This document shows, one piece after another, positions 9,129-16,418 of a stretch of 64,000 nucleotides of DNA. Both the position numbers and the translations under genes were made by a program. This DNA comes from Clostridium thermarum (GTDB taxonomy: Bacteria > Bacillota > Clostridia > Clostridiales > Clostridiaceae). Position 1 is the first letter of the stretch. Every line of letters starts with the position of its first letter. The notes beneath the pieces were generated by a model that had not been told where the DNA came from, searched no databases, and saw only the letters and a list, made by a program, of their open reading frames with translations. The DNA lies in NCBI RefSeq assembly GCF_006351925.1, contig NZ_CP040924.1, positions 2,361,860-2,425,859 on the forward strand, read 5' to 3'.

Positions 9129-9157
9129 GATACATCCTCCCTATTATATTAATTTTT

Positions 9158-9817
9158 TTATTTCCTTATATATCCTACAGCCATATCAACTAGAAGTCTT
9201 ATTTGATCCTCACCGGAAACTTCATAATCACTCTTTAGTATAGTTCCTCTTAAAATTAGTTTCTGTGATAAGCTCATCAGCCCATGAGTTATAGTTATGT
9301 AAAAAGTATTATTATCTATATCAGCTTTTATAGAACCATCTTTTTTTCCTTGTTCCAAAGCCTCAAAAATACCTCTCCTCATGTCAATGACGCTTTTTTC
9401 GTAGCTCTCAAGTTTCTCTGCCGGTACCTTTTCTTTTACTATATAATTATCAAAGTACTCTAAGAAGCTCAGATATTGAGGGTGTTGTTTATATATATCA
9501 ATGGATATATATAGTATTTTTCTAATTTGTTCAAGGCCGCTAAGTTTTTTAAAATCTGTATCATAAAACTGCTCATATAGCCCCCTTATATCTTCTCTCC
9601 ATAAATAGGTAGCCGTAGCTAGGACAAGATCAAATTTTGTTTTAAAATATCTATAGACTGAGGCAACACCAACTTCAGCCTTTTCAGCTATATCCGTCAT
9701 CTTTGTGTTATCAATGCCTTTTTCTTTAAATATTTCTATGGCAGCTGTGACTACTTCTTCTTTTCTCTGCTCTTTTAAGTTATCTGTTTCTATTTTTCTT
9801 TTTTCTTTTAGATTCAT
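9158..9817 (-). CDS. TetR-family transcriptional regulator
   Basis: 219 residues with an N-terminal TetR DNA-binding domain. The region 21-65 (AAIEIFKEKGIDNTKMTDIA, then VGVASVYRYF) gives the three-helix fold whose recognition helix ends in YRYF. The variable C-terminal ligand domain (about 70-219) cannot be assigned a ligand. GGAG lies 8 bases before the ATG. It is transcribed in the same direction as the sugar module with a 29-base gap to the symporter, so it is probably both first gene and autoregulator of the operon. A 17-base palindrome in its promoter (9867-9883) is the likely operator. Confidence 0.85.
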   Translation of the reverse strand: MNLKEKRKIETDNLKEQRKEEVVTAAIEIFKEKGIDNTKMTDIAEKAEVGVASVYRYFKTKFDLVLATATYLWREDIRGLYEQFYDTDFKKLSGLEQIRKILYISIDIYKQHPQYLSFLEYFDNYIVKEKVPAEKLESYEKSVIDMRRGIFEALEQGKKDGSIKADIDNNTFYITITHGLMSLSQKLILRGTILKSDYEVSGEDQIRLLVDMAVGYIRK

Positions 9818-9846
9818 GGAACATGCTCCTTTTCACCAGGTTGTGG

Positions 9847-9883
9847 TTTATATTGTAAATATTAGTTGATAGTCAAACTATCA
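9847..9883 (-). promoter_or_regulatory. Promoter and candidate TetR operator of the sugar operon
   Basis: On the minus strand TTGACT (9871-9876) and TATAAA (9847-9852) are spaced 18 bases apart and form a plausible sigma-A promoter for the regulator and the genes behind it. The -35 box sits inside a perfect palindrome, TGATAGT-CAA-ACTATCA (9867-9883). This is the expected geometry for repression by steric exclusion. Confidence 0.6.
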
Positions 9884-10034
9884 CTATAGTATATATTATA
9901 TCATAGCCTTTGAATATTACAATGAAAATGATTACAAACGGGCTGGATTTAATTTTTTACTTAAAGTTCTTCAAATTTTCTCATATATATACTAAACTAT
10001 ACTATATTATTACTAAGCTATAGGAGACCAAACC

Positions 10035-11525
10035 ATGGAAGAAAATTTTGATTTACTAGAGAATGATATTATCCCACTAGAGGAAAAAGCAGAGGAGCAT
10101 TTTAATAATGGACAATTTAAAGAGTCTGCAGGCTGCTTTTCTAAATTACTTGATTTTTATAGAAATAGCGCAGATAAAACTAGCATTGCTCTTATGGAAA
10201 AGCAGTTAGGAAAATGCTATTTTTATCTTGCAGACTACACAAAATCTGTAGAGCATTACCTACAAGCCTTAATGAACTACGAGAAACTTGGAGATATTCA
10301 AAACATATCGGAATGTAACTATTGTCTAGGTACAGCCTATGCTCACAGGGGTGAAATTGAAAAATGCTTTGAGTACTTTACCCTTGCTCTTGGTGGCTTT
10401 ACTCAGTCAAATAGCTATGAAGATTTGGCTAAAATTCATAACGCCTTTGGAGTAATACATATAAATACCGGCAAATTAGATGACGCTTATTATCACCTTT
10501 CTGAATCGTTAAACTATGCAGTAAAGGCCAATAATACCCAAGCTATATCCAATGCAACTTCTAATTTAGGATTGATCCATATGGAGAATAAGGAATTTGA
10601 TAAAGCCTTAGATAACTTCCATACTTCCTTAAGTTTAGAAGAAAAGCTTGGCTCCAAAAGAGGTATTGCTTATATTAATTTTAGAATTGCAGAAGCATAT
10701 ATGTGGAAGAAGGATTATGCAAAAAGTTTAGAAGTGGCTAATACATCCCTGGAAATGCAAAAGTCTATGGAAAATACCTACCAGGTATCAAATTGTTATT
10801 TACTTATATCCAACATATATGAGGAAATGGAAAATTATAAGGAAGCCTTAAAAAACTATAAATTGTATACAAGCACCCAAATGCAGATTTACACTGAAGA
10901 CAATAATAAAAAGGTCACAGAACTCCAAAAGGACTATGACTTATACAAGCAAGAAAAAGAAAAGGAAATTTATAGACTGCGAAATGAAGAACTAGTGGAA
11001 ATGAATAAAAAGCTAACGCTAGCCTACGATGAGATACAACGAATTTCTACTACAGATCCTCTCACTGGACTTTTAAATAGAAGAGGTTTTACTGAGTATA
11101 TTGATAAGTCCTTCCCTCACTGGAATGAAAATAACAGCATAAACTCTTTGCTTTTATTGGACTTAGATAACTTCAAGTTAATTAATGATACCTATGGCCA
11201 CAGCGCCGGTGATATAATTTTAAAGAAAACCTCAGAAATTATATCAAAGGTTTCAAATGACCTTGGTATTTGTGCAAGGTGGGGCGGTGAAGAGTTGATC
11301 ATATTTTTACCTAATCTAAATGAAAATGAGGCCGTCGACGTATCAAATAAAATAAGGCTAGAGTTATCCAGTGTAAGCTTTCTATTTGATAATAAAGCTT
11401 TCGCTGCTACCGTTACCATTGGAATAAGCTGTGGTGTTAATAGGTCCTTAGAGGAACATTTTGAAATTGCTGACTGCAACCTCTACTTAGGTAAGAAGTC
11501 CGGAAAAAACTGTGTTATTGTATAA
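10035..11525 (+). CDS. Diguanylate cyclase with N-terminal TPR repeats
   Basis: The first 290 residues are a run of tetratricopeptide repeats (for example NCYFYLADYTKSVEHY-like and SNLGLIHMENKEFDKALDNF blocks). A charged coiled coil follows (about 290-335), then a GGDEF domain starting at TDPLTGLLNRRG. The active-site motif is GGEEL at 417-421, a functional variant. The metal-binding LLDLDNFKLINDTYGH block is present. The RxxD allosteric inhibition site normally just before the motif is absent, so product feedback through an I-site is not expected. No membrane segment is seen, so the enzyme is cytoplasmic and its TPRs probably sense a protein partner. It is monocistronic, with TAGGAGA before the ATG. 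Confidence 0.85.
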   Translation: MEENFDLLENDIIPLEEKAEEHFNNGQFKESAGCFSKLLDFYRNSADKTSIALMEKQLGKCYFYLADYTKSVEHYLQALMNYEKLGDIQNISECNYCLGTAYAHRGEIEKCFEYFTLALGGFTQSNSYEDLAKIHNAFGVIHINTGKLDDAYYHLSESLNYAVKANNTQAISNATSNLGLIHMENKEFDKALDNFHTSLSLEEKLGSKRGIAYINFRIAEAYMWKKDYAKSLEVANTSLEMQKSMENTYQVSNCYLLISNIYEEMENYKEALKNYKLYTSTQMQIYTEDNNKKVTELQKDYDLYKQEKEKEIYRLRNEELVEMNKKLTLAYDEIQRISTTDPLTGLLNRRGFTEYIDKSFPHWNENNSINSLLLLDLDNFKLINDTYGHSAGDIILKKTSEIISKVSNDLGICARWGGEELIIFLPNLNENEAVDVSNKIRLELSSVSFLFDNKAFAATVTIGISCGVNRSLEEHFEIADCNLYLGKKSGKNCVIV

Positions 11526-11548
11526 CTTATTTAAATCAAATAAAAAAA

Positions 11549-11594
11549 TCCCCTAACGGGGACTCTCAATAGAGTGGCTAACGCCACTCTATTG
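11549..11594 (-). terminator. Paired hairpins at the 3' end of IS91-like unit 1
   Basis: Stem 1 is CAATAGAGTGGC/GCCACTCTATTG (11567-11594) with a 4-base loop. Stem 2 is TCCCC/GGGGA (11549-11562), also with a 4-base loop, and is followed on the minus strand by seven T. Together they form a strong intrinsic terminator and probably the element's structured terminus. The plus-strand diguanylate cyclase gene ends 24 bases before and may use stem 1. Confidence 0.7.
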
Positions 11595-11831
11595 CTTTTC
11601 AATGTCACCGGTAAAATAAAAGTCTGCATTACAACGAGGGCATACCAAAATAGGCATTCCCAAATCTTCACATTTAGAGTCTTCCTCAAGAATCTCATCC
11701 ATGTATGCAATCTCATCTACCACAAAGGCTGGGGCCCACTCTTCGAAACCGCACTTGCGGCATTGATATTTGTACACAATTTCTTTCTCTATTGGATTGA
11801 GTTCGTAATAATATTCGTCTATTGGATCCAT
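11589..11831 (-). CDS. Small zinc-ribbon protein of IS91-like unit 1
   Basis: An 80-residue acidic protein with two CxxC pairs, CRKCG (about 24-28) and CPRCN (about 66-70), that would form one zinc ribbon around a helical insert. AGGAGG lies 9 bases before the ATG, which makes the frame credible. It overlaps the annotated 3' end of the transposase frame by about 119 bases in another phase. A protein of the same design (two CxxC pairs, same position) accompanies unit 2. I know of no assigned function; an accessory role in transposition or regulation is inference from the repeated association. Confidence 0.6.
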   Translation of the reverse strand: MDPIDEYYYELNPIEKEIVYKYQCRKCGFEEWAPAFVVDEIAYMDEILEEDSKCEDLGMPILVCPRCNADFYFTGDIEKQ

Positions 11832-13020
11832 CTGGTTTATCCTCCTTATAGGTTGATTCCCTTATATCATATATCAAACCATAGTCATCATGCCAGATTT
11901 TCCATAATTCCATTTCTTTTTTACACTTTCTGCATTCTAATGGATTTCTATCAAAAGTCTCTATTATTCTCTGCTTCCACCTCTTTTTTTCTTGTTTCTT
12001 TTTTCTATTTAGAATATCTGAAATCTTTAACTGTTTAACAAACTTATACAAGTGTATTATTTCTTTAGCCAAAGCATTTTTCTTCCTTGAATATAGACCA
12101 TACCTTCTAACGCACTTAAAGCCTTTTTTATGAATTTGTTGTACCAGCTTTCCAATGAACGTTAATACATCCAATGTAACTTTTATATGTTCACCGGTAT
12201 CATGGTCTTCGTACCAAAAGGTTACATTCTCACCATCATAGCTTTCAATTCTATACTCTGCTATCGCAGCTCTTGCAAGATATCTCCCTATGTATTTAGT
12301 GGCTTTTTTCATATCTGTAAGGGCTCTGTCTGCATTAACATAAAAACCATCTTTATATACCCTGTACAAGGTACTAATTAATTTTCTAGTTTTATAATCC
12401 TTAAAATATTTCTTTATGATATCTAAAACAATTTTTTGCCAAGACTTCCTTAGGTATTCATATGGTATATATTCTACCGGCTTCCACCAGCTATATTTAT
12501 TGTTAATAGCCCCTTCCGTAACAAGTGCATGCACATGAGGATTCCATTTTAAGTCTCGTCCAAAAGTATGAATTACCGCTATTACACCCACCTCATAACT
12601 CTTGCCCTTATGTTTTTTGTACCAATAGTCAATTACTTGATAGACTCCGTCCATCAGGTCTTTAAGCATCTCTCTTCTTTTATAAAAATAATTTCTAAGT
12701 TCCTCAGGTATAGTAAATACGCTATGTCTATGTACTACATTTAGCATATTCTCTTGCTGCTTTTCTACCCATTTCAGCGTGTATAGCCTTCCACATTTCA
12801 CACAGAACTTACTTTTACAAGTGAACCCTACTTTAATACTCTCTCCACAATTGAAACACATGTACTCAGCGTAACCTTTATTAATTTCTCCACAATGAAG
12901 AGATTTTTCAACGACATTAAAGATATGCTCTCGCATATCTTTAGGCAATCTATATGATAACTTATCTTTGAATTCATACCATTTATGTTCCAGAATCATT
13001 TTTATGGTTATCTTATTCAT
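11713..13020 (-). CDS. IS91-family Y2 HUH transposase, unit 1
   Basis: The protein begins MNKITIKMIL. Order of features: an N-terminal zinc-binding region (CFNCG then CKSKFCVKCG, about residues 55-80), the HUH metal site in NPHVHALVTEG, and the catalytic tyrosine pair in KYIGRYLAR (Tyr-x3-Tyr). A C-terminal CRKC zinc pair follows. Such enzymes nick and rejoin single strands for rolling-circle transposition. The ATG at 13020 is preferred over an in-frame GTG at 13029 because AGGTG lies 7 bases before it. The last 35 or so residues look unlike the family and overlap the next gene, so a frameshift or altered stop near the C-terminus is possible. Confidence 0.8.
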   Translation of the reverse strand: MNKITIKMILEHKWYEFKDKLSYRLPKDMREHIFNVVEKSLHCGEINKGYAEYMCFNCGESIKVGFTCKSKFCVKCGRLYTLKWVEKQQENMLNVVHRHSVFTIPEELRNYFYKRREMLKDLMDGVYQVIDYWYKKHKGKSYEVGVIAVIHTFGRDLKWNPHVHALVTEGAINNKYSWWKPVEYIPYEYLRKSWQKIVLDIIKKYFKDYKTRKLISTLYRVYKDGFYVNADRALTDMKKATKYIGRYLARAAIAEYRIESYDGENVTFWYEDHDTGEHIKVTLDVLTFIGKLVQQIHKKGFKCVRRYGLYSRKKNALAKEIIHLYKFVKQLKISDILNRKKKQEKKRWKQRIIETFDRNPLECRKCKKEMELWKIWHDDYGLIYDIRESTYKEDKPDGSNRRILLRTQSNRERNCVQISMPQVRFRRVGPSLCGR

Positions 13021-13200
13021 AGCAATCACCTAGATAAATACAGATACACTTAAATAATCGAAGTTATCCACAATTTCTTAAATACATAATTTCCTATAGA
13101 GTAAAAAAAGTGGCTTTCGCCACGCCCCCTTTGGGGAATAATTTATATAAAACGTTTCCACTTTAGGAGCATATTCGTCAGCATACTCCTAAAACTTTTT

Positions 13201-13476
13201 TTAAAACTCGTAAGTTATCCCGTGTACACCCTCGTATTTTGCGGGTCTCATTATTCCTCCGCAAGACTCACAGCTAAATGTTGGTGGCTCATTAATATCT
13301 CCATCATCAACTATATCAAAATATTGTACAATATTTTCAGGAATAAGTTCCTCAGTTCCACAGTTTGTACATATATACAAGATTCCATCGTTAACTTTAT
13401 TTTGCTTTTTCTTTTTTCGCTTTGCTGCTTTTAACTTGGCCCTTTGTTTATCTTTAACCGGTTTTTTCTTTGCCAT
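13201..13476 (-). CDS. Small zinc-ribbon protein of IS91-like unit 2
   Basis: The protein starts MAKKKPVKDK and has a strongly basic N-terminus (about 25 residues, Lys/Arg-rich, DNA- or RNA-binding in appearance). A zinc ribbon follows, built from CTNCG and CESCG. The ATG at 13476 is chosen because GGGAGG lies 7 bases upstream; an in-frame start at 13497 has none. It overlaps the end of the transposase gene by 23 bases. Position and CxxC layout match the 80-residue protein of unit 1, but the basic tail is new. Function unknown. Confidence 0.6.
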   Translation of the reverse strand: MAKKKPVKDKQRAKLKAAKRKKKKQNKVNDGILYICTNCGTEELIPENIVQYFDIVDDGDINEPPTFSCESCGGIMRPAKYEGVHGITYEF

Positions 13477-14611
13477 TGTACTTCCTCCCTTGTTCAAATA
13501 CAGGTTCTATTCTATTTTTTGAAATCCCTTTTACTGATGCATATGTATTTATTATAATATCAATATTTTTCTCAACTTCATTTTCAATCTTCCTCAACAA
13601 CATATCTCTGACACTTCCATACTTAGTATATACTATATCTTTAAACTTCATCAGTGCTCCGCACTTGCACCTTAAAGGGTCTACTCCAAAGGATTTCATT
13701 ATCCTATATTTCCATCTTCTGAGTTTTCTGTGCTGTTCTTTAATTTTATCTTCTACAAGCATAAAAAAACTTGTCTTTGTGACTATTGTTTCTAGAATAT
13801 ATTCCATAATACTAACCATTTTAAAGTGTCTCTCTGGTATATGTACAATAAGTCTTTTTATAAACTCATAAACTGTTATTTCTTCTTCAACCCTTTTATT
13901 ATCTTCATGTCTTATATACCAAAACCTTACCTTTTCGCCATCATAACTTAAGATTCTTGAGACCGCTATCGCTGGTCTTCCTGTATATCTCGCTACATAT
14001 TTAGCAACTGCCTTTTGAGTGGTAACTTCCCCTTTAGCATAGACATAAAATCCTGAATTATAGTTGCTATAAAGCTTGTTTATTAAGTTTTTTAACTCCT
14101 TCTTATTGGTTTTGGCTTTCATTTTTAACTCATCTAATAAAAGTTTTTGCCATCTTTTTCTTAGAGATTCATAGTGAAAGTAATTTATATTCCTCCATGC
14201 AGTCTTTTTGCCAGCACCACCCTCTGTAACAAGAACTTGTACATGAGGATTCCACTTTAAGTCTCTTCCGAAAGTATGAATCACTGCCACTATACCTGGA
14301 GTAAAACTCTCACTTTTATTTAGTTCTATCATCCAAGTCTTTATAGCGCTAGCGGCATATTCTGTTAAAATTGATAATAGCTTTCTATTCTGCCCAAAGT
14401 ACACTCTAAGTTGCTCTGGAATAGTAAAAACCATATGCCTATGTTTTGTTTTTATAAGCTTTCCTAAAAGCTCTTCAACTCTATTATCAACATAAACCTT
14501 ACCACATGATGTACAAAATCTGCTTTTGCACGTAAACCCCTTCTTACTTGTTTCCCCACAGTTCGGACATTCAAACTCTATATAACCTTTATCCAAATCT
14601 CCACAATACAT
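13454..14611 (-). CDS. IS91-family transposase, unit 2, N-terminally short with an HUQ site
   Basis: The frame is clearly homologous to the unit 1 transposase: CPNCG...CKSRFCTSCG zinc region, GVIAVIHTFGRDLKWNPHV-type block, KYVARYTGR tyrosine pair, C-terminal CKC. Two departures matter. The metal site reads NPHVQVLV instead of NPHVHALV, so the second histidine is Gln. The protein also starts at MYCGDLDKGY, about 45 residues into the unit 1 protein, without a ribosome site; hairpins lie where the missing part should be. HUQ sites exist in some Rep-type enzymes, but with the truncation an inactive relic is likely. Confidence 0.7.
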   Translation of the reverse strand: MYCGDLDKGYIEFECPNCGETSKKGFTCKSRFCTSCGKVYVDNRVEELLGKLIKTKHRHMVFTIPEQLRVYFGQNRKLLSILTEYAASAIKTWMIELNKSESFTPGIVAVIHTFGRDLKWNPHVQVLVTEGGAGKKTAWRNINYFHYESLRKRWQKLLLDELKMKAKTNKKELKNLINKLYSNYNSGFYVYAKGEVTTQKAVAKYVARYTGRPAIAVSRILSYDGEKVRFWYIRHEDNKRVEEEITVYEFIKRLIVHIPERHFKMVSIMEYILETIVTKTSFFMLVEDKIKEQHRKLRRWKYRIMKSFGVDPLRCKCGALMKFKDIVYTKYGSVRDMLLRKIENEVEKNIDIIINTYASVKGISKNRIEPVFEQGRKYNGKEKTG

Positions 14612-14690
14612 TATTTTACATAGCCCGTCAGGGCAGAAAAACAGAGCCCTCCCGGGCTCTGAAAAATTATAATTTCCTATACAATAAAAA

Positions 14691-15017
14691 ATTCAGAAGG
14701 TGTGCATATATTTCAATTGGATGTCATTAAGTTCTATTCTCAAACTGCATTTTAATTCAAAAAACACCGAAACCCACTGAAATCAGTGGGTTTCCATTGT
14801 ATCAATATTTGAGTTTATGTATGTCTTTGGACGATGATGTTGATACAAGATTTCATTTTTTATAATTACTAGAAAAAAAGGCATTCTAATCGAATACCCA
14901 ACCCCAAAATTAACAAAGAGCCAAAAATAAATGCTTTAATAAGGCATAGAAATTGCATAAGCATAACTAAAATTTAGAAAAAATAAAGTTGTACAGTAAG
15001 TATATGTCCCTCATCTT
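14691..15017. other. Intergenic region with a terminator and a dispersed repeat
   Basis: It contains a 10-11-bp stem AAACCCACTG/CAGTGGGTTT (14769-14794). A TTGGAnGATGATGTTGATAC stretch (about 14828-14846) recurs near 16909-16927. A 43-bp sequence (14880-14922) recurs at 30444-30486 with about 80% identity. No gene is supported. Confidence 0.5.
14769..14794. terminator. Hairpin GAAACCCACTG/CAGTGGGTTTC
   Basis: An 11-bp stem with a 4-base loop. It is flanked on the left by A-runs, so on the minus strand it could act as a terminator for the exporter gene at 15018 or for a former element. Confidence 0.5.
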
Positions 15018-16085
15018 TTAATGGGCATGCCTGTGGTGTATATCGGGAGTATGTGGATGCTCATGCAACACTTCTTCATGTTCGTGTATGTGAGAATGAT
15101 AACCGCTAGGCGGGACTTCTCCAGTTAAATGTACATGGTTGTGATGATTATCATTATGACTGTGCCTATGCTCATGGACCATATGTTCATGGCTATGACT
15201 GTGGTTATGATCCTCTTTTAACAAAAAGAATGTCCCTAATATCATTACAGGCAATGCTATAACAAACATGAAACTTGGAACGTCATTATTTAATAAAAAT
15301 GCCAAGATTGCCCCAATAAAAGGTGATGTTGCAAAAAATGCACTAGTTCTAGCACTCCCTAACTCCCTCATAGCAAGGACAAATAAGACGATACTTAACC
15401 CATAGCTAAAGAACCCAAGAATCATAGCTAATAATACTACTTTAAAGTCCGGAATATGCTGTTTCAATAAAAGTGCCAGAAATAATGAAAATGAACCTGC
15501 TACGAAACCTTTAAAAATTGCTATAGAAAAAGGATTCTTTGCAGAAATATTTCTTGTAAAGTTATTGTCAATTCCCCAACAAACACATGCACCAACTACT
15601 CCCAATGCTCCTAAAGAAAATCCCCATTGGTTGTTAAAATCCCATGAAAGTAAAATACTTGCAATTGTGATACACGAAACTGCAATCCAAACCCTCTTGC
15701 CTACGCTTTCTTTGAAGAAAAATAAAGCAATCAGAGTTGTTGATACACCCTCAAAATTTAGAAGTAATGCCGCTGTAGATGCCGGTGTAATCTTTAGACT
15801 TGACATCAATATAATAGGTGCAATAATTCCACCAAATAATACAGCACCAAGAAGCCAAGGAAAATCTTTTTTTAAAAGTGGAGCCTCCGCATGTCCTTTC
15901 TTGCCAATCAAATTAGTTATCATCTGATATAACAGCAATCCAGTTCCGCTTCCCAAGTAAAGAAAAGAAGCAAGTGAAACTGGTTCTATGTGACCTAAGA
16001 GCATTTTTGCCAGTGGAGCACTTGCACCAAAGAGAAGGGCTGAAAGCAATGCCTGAATTCTGGGAAAAATCTTCACTTTATTCAT
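15018..16085 (-). CDS. DMT/EamA-type exporter with His-rich C-terminal tail, probable metal efflux
   Basis: The first 295 residues give ten hydrophobic segments in two EamA repeats, the drug/metabolite transporter fold. The last 60 residues are a soluble tail with more than 20 histidines (HNHSHSHEH, HRHSHND, HEHPHTPDIHHRH), typical of metal-buffering segments. The gene follows, 14 bases downstream, a CsoR-type metal-sensing repressor, so the pair is most simply a metal-responsive efflux unit. EamA proteins usually export amino acids or metabolites, so the metal role rests on the tail and the neighbour. The metal (Ni, Co, Cu or Zn) cannot be decided. Confidence 0.75.
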   Translation of the reverse strand: MNKVKIFPRIQALLSALLFGASAPLAKMLLGHIEPVSLASFLYLGSGTGLLLYQMITNLIGKKGHAEAPLLKKDFPWLLGAVLFGGIIAPIILMSSLKITPASTAALLLNFEGVSTTLIALFFFKESVGKRVWIAVSCITIASILLSWDFNNQWGFSLGALGVVGACVCWGIDNNFTRNISAKNPFSIAIFKGFVAGSFSLFLALLLKQHIPDFKVVLLAMILGFFSYGLSIVLFVLAMRELGSARTSAFFATSPFIGAILAFLLNNDVPSFMFVIALPVMILGTFFLLKEDHNHSHSHEHMVHEHRHSHNDNHHNHVHLTGEVPPSGYHSHIHEHEEVLHEHPHTPDIHHRHAH

Positions 16086-16099
16086 ATCTACCTACCATC

Positions 16100-16372
16100 C
16101 TATTTAAAATACTTGTCTATAGCATTATTAAGGTTCTCTAAAACGGTATCATTATTATTTTTAATTGCATCTTTCACACAATGATTTATGTGATCCTTTA
16201 ATATTACCTTGCCTGTGTTATTTAGTGCAGACACCACAACGGAAATCTGAATTAATACCTCATTGCAATCTCTTCCATCTTCAATCATATGCTTAATAGC
16301 ATCTACATGCCAGCTAATCCTTGATAATCTATTAATTACGGCTTTATTATTTGGATGATTATGCTCAACCAC
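16100..16372 (-). CDS. CsoR/RcnR-family metal-sensing repressor
   Basis: A 90-residue all-helical protein of the DUF156 family. The ligand residues Cys36, His61 and Cys65 (in GRDCNE and DHINHC) match the W-X-Y positions of the Cu(I) sensor CsoR. The N-terminal EHNH stretch adds His4 and His6, as in Ni/Co sensors, so metal choice is ambiguous. The start is GTG with a weak ribosome site. It is the first gene of the pair with the His-tailed exporter. A GC-tract dyad immediately upstream (16392-16418) is the likely operator, to be released on metal binding. Confidence 0.8.
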   Translation of the reverse strand: MVEHNHPNNKAVINRLSRISWHVDAIKHMIEDGRDCNEVLIQISVVVSALNNTGKVILKDHINHCVKDAIKNNNDTVLENLNNAIDKYFK

Positions 16373-16391
16373 TTCCAGTTCTCATAATAAT

Positions 16392-16418
16392 ATATTATCC
16401 CCCCACAGGGAATATAAT
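16392..16418 (-). promoter_or_regulatory. Candidate CsoR/RcnR operator
   Basis: A C6 tract flanked by AT-rich half-sites: ATATTATCC, CCCCACAGGG, AATATAAT. Members of this repressor family bind G/C tracts between AT-rich inverted arms, and this one sits 20 bases upstream of the repressor start. Assignment is by position and composition. Confidence 0.5.

Larger units (their letters stand above)
11549..13108 (-). mobile_element. IS91-like (HUH/Y2) element, unit 1
   Basis: The unit runs, on the minus strand, from the T-run and TATAGGAAATTAT motif (13086-13108) through the transposase and the small zinc-ribbon gene to a pair of hairpins (11567-11594 and 11549-11562). A second unit of the same plan lies immediately upstream, head to tail. 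IS91-type elements move by rolling circle and have hairpin-bearing ends without target duplications, which fits. Exact termini are inferred from shared sequence between the two units. Confidence 0.55.
13109..14690 (-). mobile_element. IS91-like element, unit 2 (probably 5'-deleted)
   Basis: This unit carries the same start motif TATAGGAAATTAT (14669-14681), a transposase, a zinc-ribbon gene and terminal hairpins GTGGC/GCCAC (13110-13123) and CCCC/GGGG (13126-13136). They lie on the minus strand in the opposite order to unit 1. The end of unit 2 abuts the start motif of unit 1, so the two are head to tail. Between start motif and transposase, unit 2 has two extra hairpins (14623-14634 and 14642-14661) where unit 1 has coding sequence and leader. 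That suggests a deletion or insertion there. Confidence 0.5.

Noticed and set aside
11574-12038. 154-codon plus-strand frame over IS91-like unit 1
   Set aside because: Antisense to both the transposase and the zinc-ribbon gene; hydrophobic composition is typical of complementary-strand artefacts.
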